A stretch of DNA of 64,000 nt from IMG/VR virus record IMGVR_UViG_3300021093_000034, positions 20,693-84,692 of that record. One strand, given 5' to 3'. The notes below the pieces were generated by a model. That model saw only the letters and a program-made list of their open reading frames with translations, did no database searches and was not told the DNA's origin. Source of the DNA: a virus. How positions within the stretch are numbered: position 1 is the first letter of the stretch; every line of letters begins with the position of its first letter. Positions 46,201-53,420 of the stretch are shown one piece after another. Both the position numbers and the translations under genes were made by a program.

Positions 46201-46914
46201 GATGCTGCTAGACTGGCCACAGCAACACCTTGGACCGCTAATACTGTGATTCCAGCTGCTACACTTATTGCATTAGACAGTAATGTATATTTGACTACCG
46301 GCAACGTTTATGCAAATGCCAATACATACATAAACTCGGCAAATATTCAGCTTATTACAGTAAATTCATTGCGTCAACTGAGACGCGGAGTTGATGGTAC
46401 AGGTGTATCAAATGTCATATTGTCAGGGAATACTATATCAGATAGCAGCCTTACTCAATTAATTCCAGACGCTCAGATTTATTCTGCTGTAACAGTCAAT
46501 GGTAATATTACAGTTACATCAAATGTAAGTTTTAAATTGATAATGAGTTCGAATATTACTGCCAATGTTGGGGATTACATCACGCAATTTGCAAATACAG
46601 GAAATGCAAGAGTTTTACAATCTGTAACAAACGGCAATATTGTAGCAGTTGATTTTGTCACTGGCACATTCCAAACGGCATCTAACATAGGAACCAGAAT
46701 AAACATAGCTAGTATTACCGGTGGTGTTTCTAGTGTCAGTGCAAACGTGCTCAATATCAACACTTTAGGATCAGTGTTTGCAAATGGTAATGTTGTGTTG
46801 TCCAGTGTTCCTTTATTACAAAGCAATATTTGGGAACAATTAGGAACTACCCTACAAAATAGCAACACAATTGGTGCACAATTTATTAGAGCGGAGCCTA
46901 GTTATATACCATGA
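34225..46914 (+). CDS. Giant baseplate wedge-like protein with FG-GAP repeats
   Basis: The 4229-residue protein begins MAAFKTLQFLPEIFRTDTNR, then NGYIGRK and TKARQDYQLEPSI, a start I associate with the gp7-position proteins of aquatic T4-like phages; T4 gp7 has 1032 residues. Between about residues 2190 and 2830 there are six FG-GAP-like repeats: FGRSIA, FGASLS, FGSAVV, FGAQLS, FGATLK and FGAAID, each followed by a short hydrophobic strand and a Y-Y/V-Y motif, as in integrin-alpha-type beta-propellers. A GGGGIGAAAITT...GSGYTSTPNVFI module lies at about 3500-3550. A duplicated ITANxGDYITQ segment occurs at about 3780 and 4112. It is co-directional with gp6 and fibres, so a peripheral wedge or fibre-holding role is likely. 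A ribosome site AGGATTAG precedes the ATG. Confidence 0.65.
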   Translation: MAAFKTLQFLPEIFRTDTNRKFLNATVDQLVSEPNLIKVNGYIGRKLAPSYKASDSYITEPTKARQDYQLEPSIIIKNTNSGELTFATTYTDIVNKINFYGGFGNNQNRLFDNEYYSYDPQIDLDKFVNFAQYYWLANGPDAVIVSASAVPLEATYGVTFDSTTQTYRFTGFDNAPNPVITLARGGRYTFVNNEPGNKFYIQTSPGLLGVDPNAPNLTTRTVLGVTNNGQDVGDTVFQVPLASAQLQWTNMPVIGNVNYATSLSYQSLQGCLLSDLENVLGGLDGPTSSLEDATIIFVNNEFIDDIYWVNTARIQNNIIRLDQASLIPLSERNNVYQIGLFEDDQGDVRIYLTNKLSVSNEQKVRIKAGITNAGKEFYSRLDLYNQVPAITAPINLLFYQSDQTDSAVGAIQLIDPSAALIDPDLEIIGQRTYTSPGGVVFTNGLKVTFDSTVSAPYANNTYYVEGVGTSITLMLVSNLICPELNDDLSLPDYLTINRGSLDLNGWARSNRWFHVAVIAATANYNGTDLFLDQNYRAQRPIIEFKPNLQLFNFGTESKNPVDVLDNIITNAYTQVQGVLCASTSQVTITVDGETVTFNDGDRIIFSQDENLDVRNKIYDFSIELTTEAPDPLEYRAFIQEASDATVEESQTIIVKSGANGPKQWYFNGTIWIEAQQKTAVNQAPLFDLINLEGISFGTNSVYPGSTFAGSKIFSYKIGTGSNDSVLGFPLSYKNLVTQGDIQFENNFDYDTFSYILDAGVTRTISVNAGLIQQNLSRITSTRLNTWVINSNFSKQYQIFNFTYDGSTNLFPVDILPDISVSVPNIKVVINNVPVPAGQFALTKVVDKLAVLINPSLLATNDVVFISIWNSSTASTQGFYQVPLNFDINSLNTDLETLTLGQMRNHLTEFKNNSLDIVGEVPGYSNLRDIDFSNRGGSILQHSAPIIYAGLFLNHPEMNFVDALRLASKEYSQFKIKFLEAAANLELDRTNIAACVDTIMSTLNSVKNDTFPYHYSDMVPYGEDERVALPSYTVFDTDIRAYEITRIFDDAAVSNKAVFIYLTRQLNGTVSTTLLVKGQDYYFDQTRPAVVIQDSFNLLYNDIISIVEFNNTDGSYVPETPTKLGLYPKYVPEIFTDNTYRTPIQVIQGHDGSLTPAFGDFRDSLLLELERRIYNNIKVEYNILNFNINDYVPGKFRLLDYSRQEFNQLLSQNFLQWVGTNRVDFTTNNTFKASDPFTWNYRKFRDVVNGESLTGTWRSVFRYFFDTDRPHTHPWEMLGFSEKPSYWDDRYGPAPYTGGNLVLWGDLESGYIHAGTRAGVDLRYSRPGLTQIIPVDDSGNLRKTSEFLVTDFDSAAANTSFAVGDIGPTELAWRRSSDFPFAMQYALAIGKPARYFALLGDVRHYFRSNTTGQFVDTVDNKHIQPNILRVNGYIDMDDTVERSAGYINWIRDYLKNIGINDAGTIIKNNLERMTVQLSYKMAGYSDKRFLELLAEQVSPSSINDSVVIPEENYSIELYKGAPLNKIVYSAVIIEKSVNGYTVSGYDTTNPYFYIVPSLPNNNAYVIEVDGQRGTIFRDFKTQRYTIPYGFEFNTKQQVVDFLVSYQRFLIAQGFVFEDRDNLLNEKKDWVLSAKEFLHWSKQGWRTGNIFVCSPVSTSIKVFNETAVVDEIKNTPNSSRVLDINYQAIKKNNFTIIRDSNLFTFNSLLNQTIGLAEFNLVQYEHLLLLDNTTVFRDVIYVPETGNRQYRLKLVGAKTQFWNGSLELPGYIYGSDKTDEWQPGQDYLKGSLVSHKARIYTAIENISAADQFQTASWKQLGLNELQSGVINNFATNAKQSLQYYDINDQPIDEQVQLFSNGLIGFRPRQYFTNLGIDIVTQSKFYQGLIKQGGTANAINALRGAQFNNLNTELNFYENWMMRVGEYGSLDINQYYEFLLSDSVFDNNPAVFQLSDGTVATQTDIAVFDQTSTYKLSGAFNPNFLRVEDNSQSKELRPLPTAGFVNLDDVDGTIFDIQDYASYADIVDNMSVGFTLWTARDFDKQWNVYRCCNVPGLAFILRYNTESQAELVISAEHGLEENDLIALKNFDPRYNGIYRVNAIIDSTRFLITIYNNLQDLIDAEAVIANGIVYKLQSSKLATPTAVIESTPNSGWAVNDKVWIENLDNEGNWGVYTRTDPWEYQNRIQLGESQYAGNDHFGRSIALDNSPLYLFGGAPDSSNGRVSIYARNSNNGWDSYGFLWGNNPVLDSFGKVLATATVGSSNFLAVSASDSGSKQGVVYVFENQVLVQILADVSGTAGDEFGASLSMGDDAKYLYIGAPGANKVYCYALNYPREEVTQNLIGSTGVATFNLSFAAADASDIIVTAPLRAAEYFPGIDYTTASGPDRIIFTVAPSDGDRITVQKRTYHYTLLDTLPVSSESAVGSQFGSAVVSNSDGSTIAVGAKSTIVDGLNEAGAVYLYHRTTTEFVTNGLTNTFTLPDNLGNVFYVYYNDVLLTNGTDYYLIGTNIVQFAGFNIPPAGNRLVVESNQFILDQIIYPQTVGSAGGSFGAQLSMCNSGCNLYVSSPAYLEPNYRFGLVTRFVNAGRVYGTVTGTVIGPTVTIGETIVINNRVVTFTGTSLASVVSAINGANIPGVTASISYNKIKIDSDVVVAANRLNIVSGNTGTPLIDLGIDDYKFVQIIRHPDTLGETFGATLKVDQASGTLAIGSDGADISIPIDIDSTLAIPTLFDSGGTKFVDQISDSGAVYIYNLMNNPYEDVDNPSLFAFTQKLLGPNLDTGFNFGAAIDLRSDYLIVGVSNDYNIVTEGGSLYYYYNQDATSGWTLTRYKEPRVDIGAVNSAFLYNTVSQNILDFFDYLDPVKGKLLGAVEQELDFKEDYDPASYNRSNRTNTINNTNFYWSDRQVGKTWLDLSLMSFIDYEQGILQYRVKNWGSLFPGSQVKIYEWVESNFLPSQYATSAGDGIARYPDDTAYSSVTVVDPATGIITQKYYYWVHNKISVDINQARRTLSAKALESYITAPKDQGIPYLALLAPNSVAVYNVTDQLIGNDVAIHLDVAQIRNSNLMHSEWQMVQQNAGAESIPVRFISKLRDSIVGFDDTGLIVPDPLLKAQDRLGILNMPRQTLMSNRLGALQNYVETLNAILVRYPTLLIKTPSTLFLEDPLPTTGFNTQTSNVTDLTYLSTDAFTNGYKILIPNDSNYQGKWSIYSFNSTNDTFELFRLQSFKTELFWSPTVWYDTTFQNGKDINYTVAIYSDIQALSPEPGDYIKVLDNGQGKWLLYEAQDGGSLSLIGAENGTLQVSTEVFDVTVRAGYDSAVYDSVGFDPQAVQELKNIYNSVYQEILTGNLSNELNRLFLTIVNFIFAEQKNPDWIFKTSFIDVYHNLRNLEQFPNFVRDNQSFYNDYIQEVKPYRTQIREYVPSYIKQDTAAGDWTDFDLPSVYDARYGKFRSPDIAITQDASLFENEIYSDWANNYKFKVTDYIIGNIGLNYVLPPNVEITGGGGIGAAAITTLYANGRVASITVTNAGSGYTSTPNVFINGDGVGATAYPLLKNEFYSSQTNLSYNLVRSIDTQIKFDRFAYSSNLILWQPNTAYANTVVTSGNTVTDQGNIYISSGNIVVYNNQAYLATNANISTQSTFDFTRFTVIDSGNTLLNAADRIIAYYQPEVGMTGRTLTQLINGLEYPGIEVLGTEFRTNAFEITSNVISFNYTGLTIDSGNVDAVNFQTLGFEVDQSIRIEAQVPFEFQNNGYFTIVNVTRDSMTLTGQPVETTYKILLDSPITANLGDYITQANTLANAYVLQSVTNSSTVDLIYTVPEFTVSSNNISINGVAIQSNIAEIGTGGNANVKISYLDLQQVLDSNIYSKYLDTALGTRPQDINIVGGAYVDTYASHAPEELIPGRMYDAMEMRVFSNTTGNTETYGFRLFQPMSANAVYTRINANATTTLSANLNLIDDEIVVNDASKLPDPSPSLGNPGIVFINGEKIHYYQRYDAARLATATPWTANTVIPAATLIALDSNVYLTTGNVYANANTYINSANIQLITVNSLRQLRRGVDGTGVSNVILSGNTISDSSLTQLIPDAQIYSAVTVNGNITVTSNVSFKLIMSSNITANVGDYITQFANTGNARVLQSVTNGNIVAVDFVTGTFQTASNIGTRINIASITGGVSSVSANVLNINTLGSVFANGNVVLSSVPLLQSNIWEQLGTTLQNSNTIGAQFIRAEPSYIP

Positions 46915-47615
46915 ATCATACCCAGCTAAATAGTAATATGGATAAAAATATGGAAGATTTAGAACGTAACCCCACAGACCACGAACATAAACCAAACGAA
47001 ACGGGTGGCATAAATGTGCAAGGGCATATCAAAATTTTTGATCCCACTTCAGGCGAAGTTTATGTAGATAAGCGAAATGCAATTCACTACGAAAATATCA
47101 GTGAGGCTATAGCGTATACATTGGCAAACAAAGGTCAAAACTACATTTACGAAATGCATTTTGGTAACGGCGGTACCAGTATTGATCCTACAGGAATTAT
47201 CAATTATTTGCCACCAAATGTTAATACCAGTAACAGCAATTTGTACAATCCAACCTTTGCTAAAATTGTAGATAATAACAGTGCATTAAATGCTGATCCA
47301 ACAAGAAACAAAATGGAAATACGACATGTTCCTGGTAGAGTGTATACAGACATTGTTATCAGCTGTTTGCTTGATTACGGTGAGCCAACTGGCCAAGCAG
47401 CATTTGACAACAGTACAAATCTTGAAGATACTTATACATTTGACGAATTGGGTCTCAAAGCTAGAAGCACAGACGGTAGTTCTGGACTTACCACAACAGG
47501 CAAATTACTTACGCATGTAATTTTTCATCCTGTGCAAAAAAGTCTAAACAGATTAATTCAAATTGATTACACAGTGAGAATTCAAACTCTAACCAATTTG
47601 AGCAGCATAGGATAA
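46911..47615 (+). CDS. Baseplate- or fibre-associated structural protein
   Basis: This 234-residue protein has a charged N-terminus (to about 30), NVQGHIKIFDPTSGEVYVDK (about 35-54), the helix ENISEAIAYTLANKG, IYEMHFGNGGTSIDPTG (about 79-95) and a beta-rich remainder with RHVPGRVYTDIVIS. It occupies the place of T4 gp8, but I see no convincing similarity to gp8. It starts at an ATGA overlap with the giant gene, so it is translated with it. Probably a small structural protein linking wedge and fibres. Confidence 0.6.
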   Translation: MNHTQLNSNMDKNMEDLERNPTDHEHKPNETGGINVQGHIKIFDPTSGEVYVDKRNAIHYENISEAIAYTLANKGQNYIYEMHFGNGGTSIDPTGIINYLPPNVNTSNSNLYNPTFAKIVDNNSALNADPTRNKMEIRHVPGRVYTDIVISCLLDYGEPTGQAAFDNSTNLEDTYTFDELGLKARSTDGSSGLTTTGKLLTHVIFHPVQKSLNRLIQIDYTVRIQTLTNLSSIG

Positions 47616-47619
47616 CACA

Positions 47620-48735
47620 ATGAGTTATTTTGTAAACAAAACCGATGGGTCAGTGATTGTTGTACTAGATGGTACAAAAGATACTACCAGCACCAGTTTA
47701 ACACTGTTTGGCCGGTTAGTACAAAACTACGGTGATCAAACAAATGAAAATTTTGTTAGGTTACTTGAAAATTTTGCATTTAACAACAGCCCAGCCAATC
47801 CTATATATGGACAGCTATGGTACGACACCAGCATTGATAATTTAAAAGTATACACCACTGCCAATACATGGTCAGTAATTGGTACTGACATTCGCGGCAA
47901 TCTTGATGTATCGGGCAATGTGCATTTTGGGCCATACAATTTTGCTTTCAAAGATCTTGATGGAAATGTTCAGATAACCAATAGTGCTAATGTAGGCAAT
48001 GTCAGTTTTTACACCAACGTAAACGGTGTAAGTTCTAGAGTGCTGCATATTAACAGCCAAACTGGTCTAATGGATGTGTATGGTAATGCTACCGCAAACT
48101 TTGGCGTACCAACAAAAATATACGTGGATAGTGAAATGTCTGCATTGCAGTCAAGAGCAAATACCAATCTTGTGGCCAATGTTGCTATTATCAATTCAAA
48201 CCTGGCTACAAGAACCAGTGAAGAAAATCAACTGCGAGCAAATATAACTGCGGCCAATGCTCAAATAGCATTGAGAGATACAATCGCCAGAGTGAATTCA
48301 ATTAATACTGCAATTAATACTGCACTCACTGCCAATGTTGATGCAATTTATGCTAATTTGGCTGCCAGAGTTGATCAAACTGTTGCAGTAGAAACAGCAA
48401 TGACAGCCAATGTTGCTGCTGCTAACGCAAGAGTTAACGGTGCCAATGTTAACATTACAAATTTAAACAACAGATTAGACAGTGTAAACACTGCAATTGA
48501 TATTGCACTCACAACAAACCTAGCCCTCAAAGCAGACACTTTAAGTCCTACACTAACAGGAACGCCCACTGCACCAACCGCTGCATTTGGTGCAAACACA
48601 TTACAAATTGCCTCAACTCAATACGTTATGACTAGATCAGAATTCTGGGGCGGTAGTAGAAAATTTGTGAGTACCGATGATCCAAGTGTTAGCGATGGTG
48701 ACAATGGTGATATTTGGTTTAAATACGTTCCTTGA
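47620..48735 (+). CDS. Tail fibre protein, short
   Basis: This 371-residue protein opens with LTLFGRLVQNYGDQTNENFV, LENFA and GQLWYDT (about 26-70). The same attachment-type domain opens the protein at 50767. Next is NLDVSGNVHFG, a fibre beta motif, then a long helical Ala/Asn/Thr-rich region (about 170-310, repeated TANVAAANA-like units) that should form a trimeric coiled coil, and a short end domain with ADTLSPTLTGTPTAPT (collar motif common in phage fibres). It probably is a proximal fibre or a fibre shaft. Confidence 0.7.
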   Translation: MSYFVNKTDGSVIVVLDGTKDTTSTSLTLFGRLVQNYGDQTNENFVRLLENFAFNNSPANPIYGQLWYDTSIDNLKVYTTANTWSVIGTDIRGNLDVSGNVHFGPYNFAFKDLDGNVQITNSANVGNVSFYTNVNGVSSRVLHINSQTGLMDVYGNATANFGVPTKIYVDSEMSALQSRANTNLVANVAIINSNLATRTSEENQLRANITAANAQIALRDTIARVNSINTAINTALTANVDAIYANLAARVDQTVAVETAMTANVAAANARVNGANVNITNLNNRLDSVNTAIDIALTTNLALKADTLSPTLTGTPTAPTAAFGANTLQIASTQYVMTRSEFWGGSRKFVSTDDPSVSDGDNGDIWFKYVP

Positions 48736-48738
48736 CGC

Positions 48739-50712
48739 ATGACCACTACTAAAATAATTGAGAGAGAATTTGTTGTACAGGTTGGAGCTGATACTTTGCC
48801 GGCTGTTACATTGGGCGCTTGGTCTGGCTTTATGAACACCTATGCGGTATGGCCGTCGGGCGCCGGCGATTCAACGACCATACGAAGATCTGTAAATTTA
48901 CAAGCAGGTTATTATTATGTAACTGGCGCAGTTGACAACTACGGCTCAGTGAATATAAATGGCCAATACAACATTACGTTATACAATTTTGATGCTAATA
49001 TATCCAGGACTGCAATTGGTAATAATACAAGAATTTATCACGGTGGCGGAGCAATGAGTATTGTTATTTCTGCCACCAACACCGGCGGACCTAGGGGGGT
49101 GGCAGTAACAATATCAGAGGAACTAGTAAGAAATGAACCAGGTATTCCAGGTATTCCTAATCCCATCGGGGGGACTCGAACTGTGATCGATGTAGGAAAT
49201 TTAGTATGGAGTACTAGAAGTGCAGGTACTTTAACCATTGGTAGATATCAAGTCACACTGCCTTTCCGGGCGAATATTACAGCACATGCGTGGGCTGCAG
49301 GCGGCGGCGGAGGCGGCATGGATGCTGGTACTCTGGGAGGCATAGGAGCGCCGGGGCTGTATAATACCACATCATTTGAAGTTGACAGAGGCGATTTAGT
49401 TGAAGTTTTTGTAGGAAAAGGTGGCAATGGGGGTTCGAGTAGCTCAGGAGGCGCCCCTGGCGGTGCAGCTGGACTAAGCAGAACAAGTATCAACGGCGAT
49501 GCAACTAAATCTTTCAATGGTGGTGCAGGATCTGCAGCTGGTCCCGGAGGTACTTCGGGTGGTGGAGGTGGTGGCGGCGGAGCGTCTGGTGTATTAGTAA
49601 ACAATGTCCCGATGTTGGTAGCAGGTGGTGGAGGTGGTGGTGGAGGTGCCGGCAACGATGGCAACGGGTCTGGAAAATATGCTAGAAGAGATGCAACAAT
49701 AACAAAAAATGCATTTGGAGATTACTCCATTGGCGCACCGGCATTAGATGTTGACAATTCTGGTTCATTAACTTTAAGTGCTCAAACTCAAATAGTAGAA
49801 TATAACACGCTGCCAAGTGTGACTGCACCCCCAACTGCTGCTGGGTCAACAAAAGTTTTTGCATTTGGATATGGATTTAATGCTGCGGGTTCATTTACAA
49901 GAACAGTGCAAACAAACAACAAGGTAAATTTATCAACTAGCGGAGTTTTAACTTTTTTTGCTCGAAGAGGATCATTGCAACCTCCCGTCGGTCCTCCCGA
50001 ACCGGGAGAAGATTTACACTTAGAGTATAGTAAAAATGGATCAACGTGGACAAATATTACTAAAGTACCTGTTAATGTTACCGCTGATACTTGGTTAGTC
50101 AGATCGCCACAGATACCAGCCGGAGCCAAAGTAGCAGGCGGCGTCTTTTTACGCTATAGACAAACAGTTACTGGTGGTATTAGCACCAACAAAGATCTTT
50201 GGGCAGTTACCTCAATATTCAACGGATCACCAATATTGGATTTTCGCGGAGAAAGGGGCCAACCCAAGGGTGGCGATGGTGGAGGTGCCGGTGGAGGAGG
50301 AGGCGGACATCCTGGAGGGCAAGGTGGTGCTGTATTTGGCGGAGATGCCAGTGGATTTGCAGGGCAGTGTGGTGGCAATTTTCCTGATAATGAAGGAGCC
50401 ACTACTGGAACTGGTAGCACGTATTACAAAGCAGGATATGCAGGCGGTGGCAATCGCGGTGGTGGCACTGGCCAAGACGGGCGAGTTCTTTTGTTCATTG
50501 AGCCAATTTCACTCATGTCAATCAAAGTGTCTGGTGAGTGGAAACAGATAAACCAAGCATTTGTTAAAGTAAGCGGAACATGGCAAGATATCAACACCGT
50601 GTACGTAAAAATTGATAATGAATGGCGAGAAATTAATGGAGCCGGGCAAGGTGACGTTACATTCACAGGAAACTCGCAAAGTTATGGAACATCTATCAGA
50701 AGCTTCGCATAA
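48739..50712 (+). CDS. Polyglycine-rich tail adhesin
   Basis: This 657-residue protein has a beta-rich start (1-160), then glycine-rich stretches: AAGGGGGG, SGGGGGGGG and AGGGGGGGG blocks at about 190-310, and PKGGDGGGAGGGGGGHPGGQ at about 510-530, each followed by hydrophobic pieces. Such alternation resembles the polyglycine-II sandwich of gp38-type distal adhesins in T4-like phages. The last 80 residues contain three near-repeats of the type VKVSGxWxxIN/VKIDNEWREIN. Residues 320-480 are a beta-domain. It is flanked by fibre genes, so it likely recognises the host surface. Confidence 0.7.
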   Translation: MTTTKIIEREFVVQVGADTLPAVTLGAWSGFMNTYAVWPSGAGDSTTIRRSVNLQAGYYYVTGAVDNYGSVNINGQYNITLYNFDANISRTAIGNNTRIYHGGGAMSIVISATNTGGPRGVAVTISEELVRNEPGIPGIPNPIGGTRTVIDVGNLVWSTRSAGTLTIGRYQVTLPFRANITAHAWAAGGGGGGMDAGTLGGIGAPGLYNTTSFEVDRGDLVEVFVGKGGNGGSSSSGGAPGGAAGLSRTSINGDATKSFNGGAGSAAGPGGTSGGGGGGGGASGVLVNNVPMLVAGGGGGGGGAGNDGNGSGKYARRDATITKNAFGDYSIGAPALDVDNSGSLTLSAQTQIVEYNTLPSVTAPPTAAGSTKVFAFGYGFNAAGSFTRTVQTNNKVNLSTSGVLTFFARRGSLQPPVGPPEPGEDLHLEYSKNGSTWTNITKVPVNVTADTWLVRSPQIPAGAKVAGGVFLRYRQTVTGGISTNKDLWAVTSIFNGSPILDFRGERGQPKGGDGGGAGGGGGGHPGGQGGAVFGGDASGFAGQCGGNFPDNEGATTGTGSTYYKAGYAGGGNRGGGTGQDGRVLLFIEPISLMSIKVSGEWKQINQAFVKVSGTWQDINTVYVKIDNEWREINGAGQGDVTFTGNSQSYGTSIRSFA

Positions 50713-50735
50713 GCTTTAGCAAGCGATTATAAACG

Positions 50736-50743
50736 CATAAATA
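50736..50743 (+). promoter_or_regulatory. Late promoter CATAAATA for fibre gene
   Basis: CATAAATA (7 of 8) lies 23 bases ahead of the ATG at 50767, with GGAG between. The 54-base spacer also holds a hairpin (AAGCTT/AAGCTT, 50700-50716) overlapping the previous stop codon. No T-run follows, so it is not a clear terminator. Confidence 0.6.
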
Positions 50744-50766
50744 ACAAAGTTGGAGAAACTTAAAAA

Positions 50767-52392
50767 ATGGCATATAATATTACCTTAACTAACGGATCTG
50801 CGTTGATCAGCGGCGGATTGCCGGATGGTACAATTGATACAACAAACAGCAGCTTGACCTTAGTTGGTAAAAACTATCCGGGCTATGGCTTGTTTTTGAA
50901 CCAAAACATGGTTCGTTTGATAGAAAATTTTAGTAATGCTTCTGCACCTGCAGCACCACTCCCTGGGCAACTTTGGTGGAACAGCACAACTAAAAATCTT
51001 ACAGTAAACACAGCTACCACAAAAGGTACAGCCAGTGCAGCTTGGAAAACAATTACTACAATGACATATTCGTCTAGTGCTCCTAGTAACCCAGTTACTG
51101 GAGAGCAATGGTACGATACTGTGGGTGGACAGCTCAAAGTTTGGACCGGAACCGGATGGATAACAATTGGCCCAGCAGCAGCAGCAGCTACAGGTAATTC
51201 AGGTGCTATCCCAGATACCATTGCAGCCACATCACCAAGTGCCACATATGTAGTATTAAAATTTTACATTGATAGCATTTTGGTAGGCATTTGGAGCAAA
51301 GAGGCGACGTTTACCACTGCGGTAAGTGGATTTGCCACAGTTAATAGAGGTCTCAATCTCAGCACAGCATTAAGTCAAGCATTTTATGGTAATGCAGACG
51401 TGGCTAACAATTTGTATGTGAGTGGTGTTGCAGTTCCTGGTTCTAGCTTTTTAAGAAATGACACATCGGGCACCGTCAATGGATCACTTTCTCTCACAAA
51501 CGACAGTGGGTTGACATTTGGTGCTGCTGGCGATTTCGTAGGATCTGTTAGTAGCGGAACGGTTACTTTACGTAATCAAACCAATAACAAAGACTTTGTT
51601 TTAAGTTTAAAAACTGCCAGCGTTCAAACACCTTTTTTAAAAGGAAATTATCAGACTGGTCTTGCAGAAGCTTACAGTAATCCAACAGCAAGTTCGCCAG
51701 CCCTGACCTTGGCAACAAAAAATTATGTTGACAGTCAATTGGGCGGTGGTACAGGAACAAGCGCATTCGCAGCAAATATCACTCCGTTTGCCAATGTAAC
51801 ATATACTTTAGGTAACACCACAAATCGCTGGAGCAATGTTTTTGCAGAAAGCACATTGGTTGGTAATGTATATGCAGCCAATGCAAACATTGCAACAGTA
51901 TATGTTTCTAGCACCATATTACCAACTGCTAATACCACTGTTGATCTAGGCAGTACAGGGATGTGGTTTAACACCTTCTATGGTGTGTCTGTACAAGCAC
52001 AATACGCTGACTTGGCAGAAAGATTTGAAACTGATCAACCATATGATCCAGGCACTGTGGTTGCTCTAGGCGGCGCAAAGGAAATTACTGCTGCTGCTGA
52101 GGAATTGAGTGAAGATGTGTTCGGCGTCATAAGTACACAAGCAGCCTACTTGATGAATGGGGCTGCTGGCCCAGACACAACACATCCACCAGTAGCAGTC
52201 AATGGTCGTGTTCCAGTTCGTGTGATAGGAAAAATACGTAAAGGTGATAGATTGGTAAGTGCCGGAAACGGTATTGCTAGAGCTGGATCTAAAAATGAAT
52301 TGAGTCCATTTAATGTGATTGGCAGAAGTCTACAAGATAAATTAGACAATGGCGAAGGTGTAATTGAAGCCATTGTGAAGTTAAACAGTTGA
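50767..52392 (+). CDS. Tail fibre protein with C-terminal chaperone-like domain
   Basis: This 541-residue protein starts with the same domain as the 47620 gene (SLTLVGKNYPGYG, NQNMVRLIENF, GQLWWNS), then a middle fibre region. Its C-terminal domain (about 410-541) reads AQYADLAERFETDQPYDPGT, VVALGGAKEITAAA, VFGVISTQAAYLMN and RVPVRVIGKIRKGDRL. Such domains end many aquatic phage fibres and may trimerise, self-cleave (peptidase G2-like) or cap the tip; whether it cuts itself is not visible. It has its own late promoter. Confidence 0.75.
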   Translation: MAYNITLTNGSALISGGLPDGTIDTTNSSLTLVGKNYPGYGLFLNQNMVRLIENFSNASAPAAPLPGQLWWNSTTKNLTVNTATTKGTASAAWKTITTMTYSSSAPSNPVTGEQWYDTVGGQLKVWTGTGWITIGPAAAAATGNSGAIPDTIAATSPSATYVVLKFYIDSILVGIWSKEATFTTAVSGFATVNRGLNLSTALSQAFYGNADVANNLYVSGVAVPGSSFLRNDTSGTVNGSLSLTNDSGLTFGAAGDFVGSVSSGTVTLRNQTNNKDFVLSLKTASVQTPFLKGNYQTGLAEAYSNPTASSPALTLATKNYVDSQLGGGTGTSAFAANITPFANVTYTLGNTTNRWSNVFAESTLVGNVYAANANIATVYVSSTILPTANTTVDLGSTGMWFNTFYGVSVQAQYADLAERFETDQPYDPGTVVALGGAKEITAAAEELSEDVFGVISTQAAYLMNGAAGPDTTHPPVAVNGRVPVRVIGKIRKGDRLVSAGNGIARAGSKNELSPFNVIGRSLQDKLDNGEGVIEAIVKLNS

Positions 52393-52407
52393 TAGGATTT
52401 AAAAGAT

Positions 52408-53385
52408 ATGACATACGCACAAGGTAGTTTAATTGATGCTTCAGATTACAACGATATATTAGGTACTAATACCAGCACTAATACCAGCACATTTCATGCT
52501 GTATGGGCGTGGGGTAATGGAAGTAGAGGTTATGGTCAAACACCTTTAAGTAATGTTGCTGTAAGTAGCACTGTTACCGCTACTGAGTGGGCTACCCTTA
52601 TTAACAATATAAATAGTGCTAATTTACATATTAGAAACACTAGCTCAGGTCTGACAGCTAATACTGCAGGTCAAGTCATTGGACATTCTGGTGGTCTACC
52701 AACTACAATTACATTACAAAATCAAGATAGATTATTATTTGCCACCAACTCTGCTGTAATTGCCAATCATAACAGTCTAACTGCCTACGGGGCTTGGTCT
52801 GTTGCAACTACAAGCTCAACGGTAAGTAGAAGTTTTGGCGCTAATGTACAGTTTGGCACAGCAGGGTCTACCGGTGTAGACCGAGCAAGGTTTTTTTTCA
52901 ATGCCGGCGGCAGATTGAAATTTAATGTCAGTGCGGTCAATAATGTAGGTGCAGCGTCAAGATCTGCTGCTGTAGTTGATTTGTTCACTAATCTAGGAGG
53001 AGTTGCACTTTTTGGTGCTAATACCAACAGTGGTAGAACTGGCACAGGCGGCACACTTGGTACTAATGACACTGCAAAAGGTTATTATCAAGCTACAATA
53101 GCAAATATAACCTTAGTCTCGGTTACCAGTACCACAACCAATTATACCACAGACACAGCCACTATTACCTACAGAACCAATGGCACACAAGGTTCGTTCA
53201 ATGACAACGGCGACATTTTACAGTTTTGGGTGAATATTACTTCTACATCTGGCGGTAATTCCGGAGGTAGTTTCGACGATGCTATCAATGTAACTCCAAC
53301 TGTTACCATAGATGTTTCATATCCAGAAGTTACCAACATTGCAAATACCTGGGGTGCAGTAACGGTAACAAGACAAGGCTCGTAA
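52408..53385 (+). CDS. Phage surface/fibre protein, T-rich
   Basis: This 325-residue protein starts MTYAQGSLIDASDYNDILGT and continues with VWAWGNGSRGYGQTPLSNVA, a signature of a fibre or surface family of aquatic phages. Ser/Thr/Asn-rich beta repeats fill the rest. It ends the structural module. A ribosome site (TAGGAT) is present. The precise location on the virion is unknown. Confidence 0.65.
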   Translation: MTYAQGSLIDASDYNDILGTNTSTNTSTFHAVWAWGNGSRGYGQTPLSNVAVSSTVTATEWATLINNINSANLHIRNTSSGLTANTAGQVIGHSGGLPTTITLQNQDRLLFATNSAVIANHNSLTAYGAWSVATTSSTVSRSFGANVQFGTAGSTGVDRARFFFNAGGRLKFNVSAVNNVGAASRSAAVVDLFTNLGGVALFGANTNSGRTGTGGTLGTNDTAKGYYQATIANITLVSVTSTTTNYTTDTATITYRTNGTQGSFNDNGDILQFWVNITSTSGGNSGGSFDDAINVTPTVTIDVSYPEVTNIANTWGAVTVTRQGS

Positions 53386-53390
53386 AAGTC

Positions 53391-53420
53391 TTTACATTCA
53401 GCAACTGGTTAGTGTATAAT
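53391..53420 (+). promoter_or_regulatory. Sigma70-type promoter for cargo operon
   Basis: TTTACA (53391-53396) and TATAAT (53415-53420) are spaced by 18 bases. The -10 box is perfect and differs in kind from the late octamers of the window. It lies in the only spacer ahead of the whole 53450-64000 gene cluster, so transcription there could begin early with host sigma. The predicted start is about 20-25 bases ahead of the ATG. Confidence 0.6.

Noticed and set aside
49248-49664. Proline-rich ORFs opposite the polyglycine gene
   Set aside because: They are the complement of glycine codons (GGN opposite CCN) and only shadow the adhesin gene.
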